NCBI GenBank assembly: GCA_022572865.1
Contig: JACZVB010000011.1
Location: forward strand, 1-12,148
Length of the DNA: 12,148 nucleotides
From: Chloroflexota bacterium
GTDB taxonomy: Bacteria; Chloroflexota; Dehalococcoidia; Plut-88900
Reading direction: 5' to 3'
A program made the position numbers and the translations under genes. The number at the start of each line of letters is the position of its first letter. Within the stretch, counting starts at the first letter, position 1. Below the pieces are notes generated by a model, which saw only the letters and a program-made list of their open reading frames with translations, made no database searches and was not told the DNA's origin. Shown piece by piece: positions 1 to 6,461 of the stretch.

Positions 1-2
1 CG

Positions 3-875
3 CGTCGCCGGTCGGGGGTGGGGGTAAAGGGCGGCCTGGACGTAGCCTGCGTGGTGGGGGAGACCCGGGGGGGCGAGGGCAGCCACTTCCTGATGCAGAG
101 CGGCCTTCGAACGGACATGTCGGTCCAGCCGGAGCCTACGGGGGTGGGCAACATCGCAACGGTCCACGCCGGAATCGTTCACATGGCCATCCACACCTAT
201 GGGGTCACGGGCCACATCAGCGTTCAGGAGAAGACGGTGAACGCGGTCGCCAAGATGTCCAAGGTCATCGACGCCCTGCAACGGGTGGAGTTCACCTACA
301 CCCCCAGGGAGGACCTGCCGGCAATGCCCCGGCTCAACGTGGGCAGCATCATCGGGGGCCGGGGAGAGAGCTACATCCTCATCGAGCCTCCCTACATTCC
401 CGACTACTGCACCATCCTGGTGGACGTTCACTTCGTGCCGGGCCAGACCGTCGACACCATAGTCCAGGACATCAGACGCACCCTTGACCCACTGGCGGCC
501 CGGGACCCCCAGTTGAGATACGAGATAGAGATACCACCCCCAGACTACTTTAAAGGCAGAAGGCGTCTGGTCATGGAACCCCTGGATGTCCCCAAGAATG
601 AATACATCATCCAGGCCGTGTCCAGGAGCCACCAGGAGGTCACGGGCCAGCCTATCCGGGCCATGGGGGCCATCCTACCCTTCTCCTACTCGGCAGGGGA
701 CGCCACGTGGCTGTGGCAGGCGGGCATACCGTGCCTGGAGTACGGGCCCGCGGGCGGATTCAACGACTCTATAGAGGGCGAGGACAACTTCTACGTCTCC
801 ATCAGCGAGATGGTGACATGTGCCAGGGTGCTGGCCCTCACGGCCCTGGATGTCTGCAACCTGGACTCGCTGTAA
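3..875 (+). CDS. M20-family peptidase/deacylase-like protein, 5'-truncated by window edge, ligand-depleted
   Basis: The frame is open to the window edge, so the gene starts upstream; the first in-frame start-like codon is GTG at 18, inside the fold, and residues below are numbered from it. About 285 C-terminal residues of an M20 (ArgE/DapE/carboxypeptidase G2-like) protein are visible. The GET-R-GGEGS segment (E15) matches the catalytic-Glu loop, PEPTG (E39) the GEP metal-ligand loop, and YGVTGHIS the lid-domain histidine motif. Two usual zinc ligands look substituted: the second Glu of the DEE loop is T16, and the C-terminal His (normally in a HGPNE-type motif) aligns with G254 in the IEGEDNFYVS segment. 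The HxD and Asp ligands lie upstream, unseen. Either this is a non-canonical M20 subgroup or a catalytically impaired paralog. It ends 160 nt before the RidA gene on the same strand. The fold is confident; substrate is unknown. Confidence 0.85.
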   Translation, partial: RRRSGVGVKGGLDVACVVGETRGGEGSHFLMQSGLRTDMSVQPEPTGVGNIATVHAGIVHMAIHTYGVTGHISVQEKTVNAVAKMSKVIDALQRVEFTYTPREDLPAMPRLNVGSIIGGRGESYILIEPPYIPDYCTILVDVHFVPGQTVDTIVQDIRRTLDPLAARDPQLRYEIEIPPPDYFKGRRRLVMEPLDVPKNEYIIQAVSRSHQEVTGQPIRAMGAILPFSYSAGDATWLWQAGIPCLEYGPAGGFNDSIEGEDNFYVSISEMVTCARVLALTALDVCNLDSL

Positions 876-1025
876 TATAACCGCACATCTACCCTTCCAA
901 GGCTTTGTGCCGGGTGGCCTCAACACAATGAAACCTTCTGCTCCGGGGTCGTCAGGGTTTCGGGCATCCTCAACGTGTTAGCCACCACACTTGACAGCTA
1001 GTAACGAGCTTAGACCTTTCCTAAT

Positions 1026-1030
1026 GGAGG
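1026..1030 (+). promoter_or_regulatory. Shine-Dalgarno site deciding the RidA-family start
   Basis: GGAGG lies 5 nt before ATG 1036. This favours 1036 over the in-frame ATG at 1024, which overlaps the site, and over TTG at 991, which has no ribosome site and forms part of a TTGACA hexamer. Confidence 0.65.
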
Positions 1031-1035
1031 CAGTA

Positions 1036-1440
1036 ATGACGGAGATCACACGACTACGAAAATACGAAACACGAACGTTTTACCCCGAGGCCAAGTTCAA
1101 TGCCCAGTACGCGATGGTGGTTCGGGCCGGCGATCTGATATTCCTCCGAGGCCAGACGGGCTTCGATTTCGACGGCGTTTTCCACGGGGTCGGCGATGCG
1201 GCGGCCCAGGCCGAAAACGCCTGCAAGTGTGTCAAGATACTGTTGGAGGAGGCCGGGGCCTCAGTCAACAACATCTGCAAACTCACCATCTACCTAACCG
1301 ACCCGAGATATCGGGAGGAGGTGTATGCGGTGATAGCCAGGCACTTCAAAGGCGTCTACCCCTGCGGTACGGGGGTTGTCGTCCAGGCCCTGGCTACTCC
1401 GGAGATGCTGGTGGAGATAGACGTGTTCGCCGTGGCCTAG
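1036..1440 (+). CDS. RidA/YjgF/YER057c-family protein lacking the canonical catalytic Arg
   Basis: Encodes 134 residues from ATG 1036, close to the usual 125-135 for the family. Family signatures are the FLRGQTGFD strand, the DAAAQAENACKCVKILLEEAGAS helix, the KLTIYLTD strand and the terminal MLVEIDVFAV strand. RidA proteins are trimeric; classical members hydrolyse reactive enamine/imine intermediates made by PLP enzymes. The deaminase Arg (Arg105 in E. coli RidA, just after the conserved Pro) aligns here with Gly in YPCGTGVV. That is typical of Rid subfamilies other than RidA itself, so simple imine deaminase activity is doubtful. It follows an M20-like hydrolase on the same strand, consistent with a role beside amide or amine catabolism (inference). 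The family is secure; the reaction is not. Confidence 0.9.
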   Translation: MTEITRLRKYETRTFYPEAKFNAQYAMVVRAGDLIFLRGQTGFDFDGVFHGVGDAAAQAENACKCVKILLEEAGASVNNICKLTIYLTDPRYREEVYAVIARHFKGVYPCGTGVVVQALATPEMLVEIDVFAVA

Positions 1441-1453
1441 GCTAATAGCCTAG
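1437..1453 (+). terminator. Perfect 7-bp inverted repeat over the RidA-family stop codon
   Basis: CTAGGCT, loop AAT, AGCCTAG. The stem includes the TAG stop codon. No run of T follows (CCTATATCT comes next), so it is at best a weak or factor-dependent terminator, or a 3'-end stabilising hairpin. Confidence 0.3.
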
Positions 1454-1794
1454 CCTATATCTCCAGGATAGCCCCGGGAAGCATCAAACCCGGTGGCCCT
1501 ATCATCGCTCCCACCGGCTCCGCATTCCGGCAGAGCTTTCTAGAGGCCGTGTTATCCTCATCCTTGAACCATTCGTCGGTCATACGTTCTCAAAGGGCAC
1601 TCAAAGATGGTCCTTAGCAGGCGAGTCATAACACAGCACAGCTGGACGGCCACTCCAGGCACGGTAGCTCGAGAAGCACCGGGGCACAGATAAGGGTTTC
1701 CACCCTGCTCGGAATAGGGGGTTATACCGTTCCACAATGCAGGCACCCCCAGGTTTCAGGGTGCAGCCCCCCGTCCCGAGGTAGGTGGTTCTCC
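1441..1794. other. Gene-free stretch upstream of the rny promoter
   Basis: About 350 nt without a convincing gene. No tRNA, T-box, tmRNA, RNase P or SRP RNA signature is recognisable on either strand. A minor inverted repeat, GCACCC (1743-1748) with GGGTGC (1759-1764), lies about 30 nt upstream of the -35 box. The open frames crossing the stretch, an 81-codon one on the minus strand and a short continuation of the RidA frame on the plus strand, lack ribosome sites and familiar motifs. Confidence 0.5.
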
Positions 1795-1823
1795 TTGACA
1801 TAGGCAGGCGGCGGGCATATGAT
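1795..1823 (+). promoter_or_regulatory. Consensus sigma70 promoter for rny
   Basis: A perfect TTGACA at 1795-1800 and TATGAT at 1818-1823 (5 of 6 to TATAAT) are separated by exactly 17 nt. Transcription would start near 1830, leaving a leader of about 58 nt before the rny ATG at 1888. The local sequence turns AT-rich downstream, as expected for an initiation region. This is the strongest promoter visible in the window. Confidence 0.8.
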
Positions 1824-1887
1824 AAATAGTCAATCTGCCCCCCCATTTACAGCTTTCTGATTAACAATTTAGGAAAGAGAGGTTCAG

Positions 1888-3417
1888 ATGGACCTGATAC
1901 TTGTGTCCATACTGAGCGTTCTTGGGGGCATTCTTCTAGGTGGACTAACCGGGTTCTTTATTCGATACCTGTTACTAGGCAAACGGCGAAGAGAGACCGA
2001 TACGAAAGCCTCCGCGATCCTGACAGCAGCGGAGGCAAAGCGTAAAGAGGTGCTTCTAGAGGCCAAAGAGGAGGCCCTGAAAACTCGCAACGCAGCCGAA
2101 GCAGAGTACCGTGAGCGCAGAAATGAGCTGAGAGGACAGGAACGCCGGTTCAACCAAAAAGAAGAATCCCTCGAACGCAAGGTGGAAGCGCTAGAGCAGA
2201 AGCAACTTAATCTTTCGGGAAAAGAGGAGAAGCTAGAGAGCAAATTAGCCCAGGCAGAAGAGCTGAAGGAACAGCAGCTTCAGCAGCTTGAGACCATTGC
2301 CAACCTATCCGTGGATGAGGCCAAAGAGCAGCTCATCAGTGAAGCCCAGGAGGGCATCCAAGGGGAGATAGACCGCCGCACCTATGAGCTGGAGCTGCGG
2401 ATGAACGAGGAGGCGGAGGTTAAGGCCAGGAAGGCTATCGCCCTGGCCATCCAGCGGCTGACCAGTGATGTGGTTTCCGAGACCACCACGTCGGTAGTTC
2501 ACCTTCCCAGCGATGACATGAAGGGTCGTCTCATCGGCCGCGAGGGCCGGAATATCCGGGCCCTGGAGAGGGCCACAGGGGTAGACCTGATCATCGACGA
2601 TACCCCCGAGGCCGTGACCCTGTCCACCTTCGACCCCGTTCGCCGGGAGATAGCCAGGGTCGCCGTTACCAAGCTGGTCAGCGATGGCCGCATCCACCCC
2701 GCTCGCATCGAGGACATAGTCGCCAAGTCCAAGATCGAGGTGGAGGAGAACATCAAGACGGCGGGCCAGGAGGCCATGTACGAGCTGGGCATAACCGGGT
2801 TTCACCCCGATCTTGTCAAGCTGGTAGGCCAGTTGAAGTACCGCTACAGCTACGGCCATAACATTCTAAGGCACTCCGTAGAAGTGGCCTTCCTTGCAGC
2901 CTTGATGGCCGGCGAGATCGGGGCCAACGTGGACATCACCAAAAAAGCCGCTCTGCTCCACGATATCGGCAAGGCCGTTACCCACGAGGTCCAGGGGGGA
3001 CACGCTGAGATAGGAGCAGAGATCGCCCGGAAGTACAATATCAGGTCGGAGGTGGTGGAAGCCGTCGAGGAACACCACAATGAAGACCGGGTGAATGTTG
3101 AGGCCTTCCTGGTGGCCGCAGCTGATGCCATCAGTGGGGCCCGCCCAGGCGCCAGACGCGACAGCGTGGAACACTACGTCAAGAGGCTTCGGGCCCTGGA
3201 AGATGTTGCCACCAGCTACGATGGTGTGGAAAAGGCCTACGCTATTCAGGCAGGCCGCGAGATAAGAATCATGGTGAAGCCCCAGCAGGTGGACGACATC
3301 GGGGCAGCCAGGCTGGCCCGAGAGGTGGTCAAGAAAATCGAACAAGAGCTTGTCTACCCCGGCGAGATCAAGGTAACCGTGGTCCGTGAGACCAGAGCGC
3401 TGGGAACGGCGCGTTAA
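1888..3417 (+). CDS. rny: Ribonuclease Y
   Basis: 509 residues, near the B. subtilis length of about 520, and full-domain. An N-terminal membrane anchor (about residues 3-27) is followed by basic KRRRE, then a long charged coiled coil rich in Glu, Lys, Arg and Gln (about 32-190). A KH domain follows with GRLIGREGRN at 213-222, then an HD domain with H329, H358-D359 (LLHDIGKA), H396-H397 and D413. RNase Y is the membrane-bound endoribonuclease that starts mRNA decay, cutting single-stranded A/U-rich RNA with divalent metal. ATG 1888 is preceded by GAGAGG at 1877-1882 with a 5-nt spacer. A consensus promoter lies just upstream, and ymdB follows as in Bacillus and many other bacteria. All catalytic and KH residues look intact. 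Confidence 0.97.
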   Translation: MDLILVSILSVLGGILLGGLTGFFIRYLLLGKRRRETDTKASAILTAAEAKRKEVLLEAKEEALKTRNAAEAEYRERRNELRGQERRFNQKEESLERKVEALEQKQLNLSGKEEKLESKLAQAEELKEQQLQQLETIANLSVDEAKEQLISEAQEGIQGEIDRRTYELELRMNEEAEVKARKAIALAIQRLTSDVVSETTTSVVHLPSDDMKGRLIGREGRNIRALERATGVDLIIDDTPEAVTLSTFDPVRREIARVAVTKLVSDGRIHPARIEDIVAKSKIEVEENIKTAGQEAMYELGITGFHPDLVKLVGQLKYRYSYGHNILRHSVEVAFLAALMAGEIGANVDITKKAALLHDIGKAVTHEVQGGHAEIGAEIARKYNIRSEVVEAVEEHHNEDRVNVEAFLVAAADAISGARPGARRDSVEHYVKRLRALEDVATSYDGVEKAYAIQAGREIRIMVKPQQVDDIGAARLAREVVKKIEQELVYPGEIKVTVVRETRALGTAR

Positions 3418-3531
3418 GGCCTGGTCCAGATGGGCCCAGTACCCCACTAGGGGAGCACCCCAGGGTTAGCCGTTTCATGCTTAAGTAAGCGGCGACTACT
3501 TCGTATCAAAGGAGCGGAACACAAGACTGAA

Positions 3532-4299
3532 GTGCGAATATTAATGATCGGGGACATCGTAGGGAAGCCGGGTCGGAGAGCGATCCAAACCCTAGTCCCC
3601 AGTTTGCGAAACGAATACCAGATAGACCTGGTGGTAGCCAATGCGGAGAACAGCGCAGGTGGGTTCGGGCTGACGCCAGACACCTCCAAGGAGCTGCTCG
3701 AGAACGGGGTCGATGTTCTCACCACCGGTAACCACGTATGGGACCAGAAAGAGATCATCCCATACATGGATGGGCGTCTGCCTATCTTGCGTCCCCTCAA
3801 CTTCGCTCCCGAGGTGCCTGGGAGCGGCTACCTGGTCACCCACAACGTCCTGGTGGTCAACCTGATCGGACGCGTGTTCATGAAGACATGGGAGTGTCCC
3901 TTCAGGACTATGGACAAGCTTCTGAACACGGTCCCCGATAAGCCCGCCATGATAGTGGTGGATTTCCACGGAGAAGCCACCTCGGAAAAGGGCGCCATGG
4001 GCTGGTACCTGGATGGCCGGGTCAGCGGCGTCTTCGGGACACACACCCACGTGGGAACCATCGATACCATGATTCTGCCCAAGGGTACCGCCTACGTGAC
4101 CGATCTCGGAATGGTAGGCCCCCGGCTATCGATAATTGGGGACGAACCCCAGGGTGTTATCCAGCGATTCCTTACCCAGATGCACCATCGGCTTTCCGTG
4201 GCCAAGGGGCCGGCCCGTTTCAGCTCCGTCATGGTGGACATCGACGAAAGCAGCGGCAAGGCTACATCCATCTGCCGCGTCGATAGAGAGCTGGACTAG
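3532..4299 (+). CDS. ymdB: YmdB-type metallophosphoesterase (TIGR00282 family)
   Basis: 255 residues; B. subtilis YmdB has about 264. Metal-site motifs are in order: GDIVGKPGR (D8), NAENSAGG (E39, N40), GNHVWD (N67, H68), DFHGEATSEK (H146) and GTHTHVGT (H171, H173), the full binuclear set. Characterised YmdB hydrolyses 2',3'-cyclic mononucleotides and also affects biofilm and development; the protein is cytoplasmic. I chose GTG 3532 because the family begins M-R-I-L-x-I-G-D at this point; ATG 3544 would cut into the first strand. The best ribosome site, AAAGGAG at 3508-3514, is 17 nt upstream, unusually far. The 114-nt gap after rny holds only small CCCC/GGGG and GCTTA/TAAGC inverted repeats. 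The next gene starts 3 nt after the stop. Confidence 0.95.
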   Translation: MRILMIGDIVGKPGRRAIQTLVPSLRNEYQIDLVVANAENSAGGFGLTPDTSKELLENGVDVLTTGNHVWDQKEIIPYMDGRLPILRPLNFAPEVPGSGYLVTHNVLVVNLIGRVFMKTWECPFRTMDKLLNTVPDKPAMIVVDFHGEATSEKGAMGWYLDGRVSGVFGTHTHVGTIDTMILPKGTAYVTDLGMVGPRLSIIGDEPQGVIQRFLTQMHHRLSVAKGPARFSSVMVDIDESSGKATSICRVDRELD

Positions 4300-4302
4300 G
4301 CC

Positions 4303-5151
4303 GTGGAAGTAGACCTGCACACCCATACCAGGGTCTCAGATGGCGTCCTGGAGCCGGAAGAACTGGTGGCCCTGGCCGTAGAGAAGGGTGTTCGGTACCT
4401 GGGCATAACCGACCACGATGCCACCAATGGCCTGATCCGGGCCATGAAGAAGGCACAGGAATACGATTCTCTGACCATCATACCCGGCGTGGAGCTCAGC
4501 ACCGACGTTCCAAACGGTGAGGTCCACCTGCTGGGCTACCTGATGGACTACCATGACCCGGGATTCCAGAGTACCCTGGGCCAGTTTAGAAACGCCAGGG
4601 AAGGTCGAGGCCGTAAGATGGTGGAAAAGCTTTGTGCCATGGGCCTGGACATCGAATGGGACAGGGTGTTGGAGATCGCAGGAGACGGGGCGATAGGCAG
4701 GCCCCATATCGCCCAGGCCCTGGTGGAAAAAGGGCACATAGCCAGTGTTAAAGAGGCCTTTAACAAATATATAGGCCGGCAGGGTCCGGCATACGTCGAA
4801 AGGTCCAGATTGACCCCCGTTGAGGCCGTGAAGCTCCTCGCCGAGGTAAATGGGCTTCCCGTCCTGGCTCATCCCGGCGACATCCAGAATATAGACGCCC
4901 TGCTGGGAGATATGAAGGATGCAGGGCTGGTGGGTATGGAGGTCTACTACGACCATTATCCTGAAGAGATGGTCAATTACCTGGCCGGCTGCGCCCGGCG
5001 GTTTGACCTGATCCCCTGCGGTGGCAGCGATTACCACGGCGAGGGCCTGGGGGCCCAGACCGACCTGGGTTCCGTGGACGTGCCCCTGGACTCGGTCCTG
5101 AAGCTCCTGGCCCTGGACAAGAACAGAAAGGGCAAGGCGGCCCGGTCATGA
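4303..5151 (+). CDS. PHP-domain phosphoesterase (COG0613; pAp phosphatase/RNase AM-like)
   Basis: 282 residues with a full PHP metal set: HTHTRVSDG (H6, H8, D13), TDHD (D37, H38), GVELS (E64), H75, LAHPG (H190) and GGSDYHG (D243, H245). COG0613 members hydrolyse 3',5'-nucleoside bisphosphates such as pAp, or remove 5' nucleotides from short RNA and rRNA (YciV/RNase AM). The shortened histidinol-phosphatase and the larger DNA polymerase PHP domains fit less well. The GTG start lies 3 nt after the ymdB stop, with no good ribosome site, so translation is probably coupled. The stop overlaps the fabZ start. Position inside an rny-ymdB operon supports a role in clearing RNA breakdown products (inference); the exact substrate is not determinable. 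Confidence 0.92.
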   Translation: MEVDLHTHTRVSDGVLEPEELVALAVEKGVRYLGITDHDATNGLIRAMKKAQEYDSLTIIPGVELSTDVPNGEVHLLGYLMDYHDPGFQSTLGQFRNAREGRGRKMVEKLCAMGLDIEWDRVLEIAGDGAIGRPHIAQALVEKGHIASVKEAFNKYIGRQGPAYVERSRLTPVEAVKLLAEVNGLPVLAHPGDIQNIDALLGDMKDAGLVGMEVYYDHYPEEMVNYLAGCARRFDLIPCGGSDYHGEGLGAQTDLGSVDVPLDSVLKLLALDKNRKGKAARS

Positions 5152-5597
5152 GCCTGTCGGCGCAAGAGATCCAAAAGATCCTGCCTCACCGCTGGCCCTT
5201 CCTCCTGGTCGATAGGATAGAGGAGTTGGAGCCGGGGGTAAGGGCCACGGGCCTGAAAAACGTCAGCATAAACGAGCCGTTCTTCCAGGGACACTTCCCG
5301 GGAAACCCGATCATGCCGGGAGTCCTCATAATCGAGGCCCTGGCCCAGGTGGGTTCAGTGGCCCTCCTGAGCATGAAGGAGAACAAGGGCAAGGTTGGCT
5401 TCTTCGCCGGAATAAAATCTTTCCGCTTCCGGAAACCCGTCAGGCCGGGTGACGTGCTGAGGCTGGAGGTCAGGCTCAGCAGAATCCGGGGGTCCATCGG
5501 TAAGGGAGTGGCAAAGGCCGAGGTCGATGGAATCACCGTCGCCGAGGGTGAGCTCACCTTCGCCCTCGTCGATATGGAAGAGCCGGGCGCTGATTAG
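5148..5597 (+). CDS. fabZ: 3-hydroxyacyl-[acyl-carrier-protein] dehydratase FabZ
   Basis: 149 residues, full length. The signature [14 protein letters not shown] is followed by [20 protein letters not shown], giving the catalytic pair H49 and E63 and the hot-dog fold helix. FabZ dehydrates 3-hydroxyacyl-ACP in type II fatty-acid elongation, in the cytoplasm. The ATG overlaps the PHP stop as ATGA, a sign of translational coupling. Here fabZ sits with RNA-turnover genes rather than with the lpx or fab genes it often accompanies. No lipid A genes are nearby, in line with a housekeeping fatty-acid role. The 123 nt after it hold no recognisable element. Confidence 0.96.
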   Translation: MSLSAQEIQKILPHRWPFLLVDRIEELEPGVRATGLKNVSINEPFFQGHFPGNPIMPGVLIIEALAQVGSVALLSMKENKGKVGFFAGIKSFRFRKPVRPGDVLRLEVRLSRIRGSIGKGVAKAEVDGITVAEGELTFALVDMEEPGAD

Positions 5598-5720
5598 GAG
5601 AAGCGGTCTCCCGACCCCCTGCCCCACCCTCACCCCATTACCCACAGCTTTCCAACCGATGGGACGCCTCCTGGCCAACCCGTCGCCTGGAGAAGTACCG
5701 CACCCTTAACACGTCAACCC

Positions 5721-6227
5721 ATGCAGTGCTCTCTTCATCCAAAGACGGAGACCCTTCTCACCTGCGGCAGATGCGAGAAGCCCATCTGTCCCAAGTGCCT
5801 GGTACACACTCTCGTGGGGGCCCGGTGCAAGGAGTGCGCCAACGTTCGGCCGGACCCGATACACCAGGTCTCGGCTCCCTACTACCTTAGGGCCCTGGCC
5901 GCGGGTGTGGGCCTGGCCTTCGGGGGAGGCTTCGCCTGGGCCGTACTGCGGGGCGTGCCTTTCATCTCCTTCTTTATCTCGATAGGAGTGGGGATAGGCA
6001 TAGGCGAAGGGATATCCAGGGCGGTCAACCGTAAAGGGGGCCGAGGGCTTCAGATAATCGCGGCGGGCAGCGTGGTGGGCAGCTTCATACTGGGGAAGGT
6101 ATTTAGAGCGACGTTCTTCTTTGACCTCTCGGGACAGAATCTCTGGCGATACGTATTCTCCTTCGATGCGTTTCTGGCGCTATTCCTCATCGTCGGGGTG
6201 ATGTACGCCGTCGGCCGGCTGCGGTGA
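5721..6227 (+). CDS. B-box-type zinc-finger membrane protein of unknown function
   Basis: 168 residues. The N-terminal 40 carry C3, H6, C15, C18, C23, C26, H29, C36 and C39, arranged CxxH...CxxC...CxxC...CxxC, as in small bacterial B-box/rhomboid-associated zinc ribbons that bind two zinc ions. A hydrophobic part follows with likely membrane spans at about 55-76, 80-97, 110-126 and 147-165, the second rich in Gly and Ile. The zinc module therefore faces one side of the membrane, probably the cytoplasm. ATG 5721 puts C3 at the very N-terminus; no clear ribosome site precedes it. Such proteins are common in Chloroflexota and Actinobacteria, with no established function. It lies 123 nt after fabZ on the same strand. 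Confidence 0.85.
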   Translation: MQCSLHPKTETLLTCGRCEKPICPKCLVHTLVGARCKECANVRPDPIHQVSAPYYLRALAAGVGLAFGGGFAWAVLRGVPFISFFISIGVGIGIGEGISRAVNRKGGRGLQIIAAGSVVGSFILGKVFRATFFFDLSGQNLWRYVFSFDAFLALFLIVGVMYAVGRLR

Positions 6228-6263
6228 TCGTAGAGCGTCATATCCGGCAAGTGGCGGCCGCAG

Positions 6264-6293
6264 TTGTGGGACAGGTCAGGCCAATGATACAAT
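6264..6293 (+). promoter_or_regulatory. Candidate extended -10 promoter for the MFS gene
   Basis: TGATACAAT at 6285-6293 matches the extended -10 form TGnTATAAT with one mismatch. A weak -35, TTGTGG at 6264-6269, lies 18 nt upstream. Predicted start is near 6300, which would give the MFS mRNA a leader of about 160 nt. Confidence 0.5.
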
Positions 6294-6299
6294 TGCCCC

Positions 6300-6461
6300 T
6301 GCTTTCCGGCTGGCATCCCTGCCCAAGCGGCTAAACGCGGGCTGGAGGTGAGTCCTGGCTGGGTATCGATGATAACCTGAACAGGACGTGAAGGTCCAAG
6401 GGCCGCTGGAGGGCCGAGGAGTAGCCCCGCAACACCGTAACATGAGCACCGAGTTCCTGAA
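6300..6461 (+). promoter_or_regulatory. Long structured leader upstream of the MFS gene
   Basis: GTCCTG (6352-6357) pairs with CAGGAC (6382-6387), enclosing a second near-stem, GGTATC with GATAACC (6362-6377). GGAC (6384-6387) can instead pair with GTCC (6394-6397), so two hairpins are mutually exclusive. GGGCCG repeats at 6400-6405 and 6411-6416 offer more pairing. It does not match a riboswitch class I can name. It could be an attenuator, a riboswitch-like element, or simply GC-rich spacer. Confidence 0.35.

Noticed and set aside
991..1035. TTG 991 as start of the RidA gene, or TTGACA 991-996 as a promoter
   Set aside because: The extra 15 residues are not part of the family and lack a ribosome site; the hexamer has no good -10 at proper spacing.
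1441..1617. In-frame continuation of the RidA gene past its stop for about 58 codons
   Set aside because: The residues resemble no known domain and the RidA fold is complete at the TAG, so readthrough or a decayed fusion has no support.
1601..1846. 81-codon open frame on the minus strand (and a 62-codon one in another minus frame)
   Set aside because: No ribosome site, no recognisable domain, Cys/Arg/Pro-rich shadow-like composition, and it overlaps the strong plus-strand rny promoter.
6269..6280. GGACAGGTCAGG, similar to the SRP RNA CAGGTCAGG loop
   Set aside because: The required GGAAGCAGCCAAGG partner segment is absent.
6341..6360. GGAGGTGAGTCCTGGCT resembling the RNase P RNA CR-I box
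   Set aside because: No matching 3' conserved regions, and too little room before the MFS gene for a full RNase P RNA.
6424..6440. GCCCCGCAAC...CGTAA resembling part of the cobalamin riboswitch core
   Set aside because: The other conserved boxes (the GGGAA..GGTG..AATCC segment before it and the AGACCTGCC-type box after it) are not visible, and the needed downstream part would fall inside the MFS coding region.
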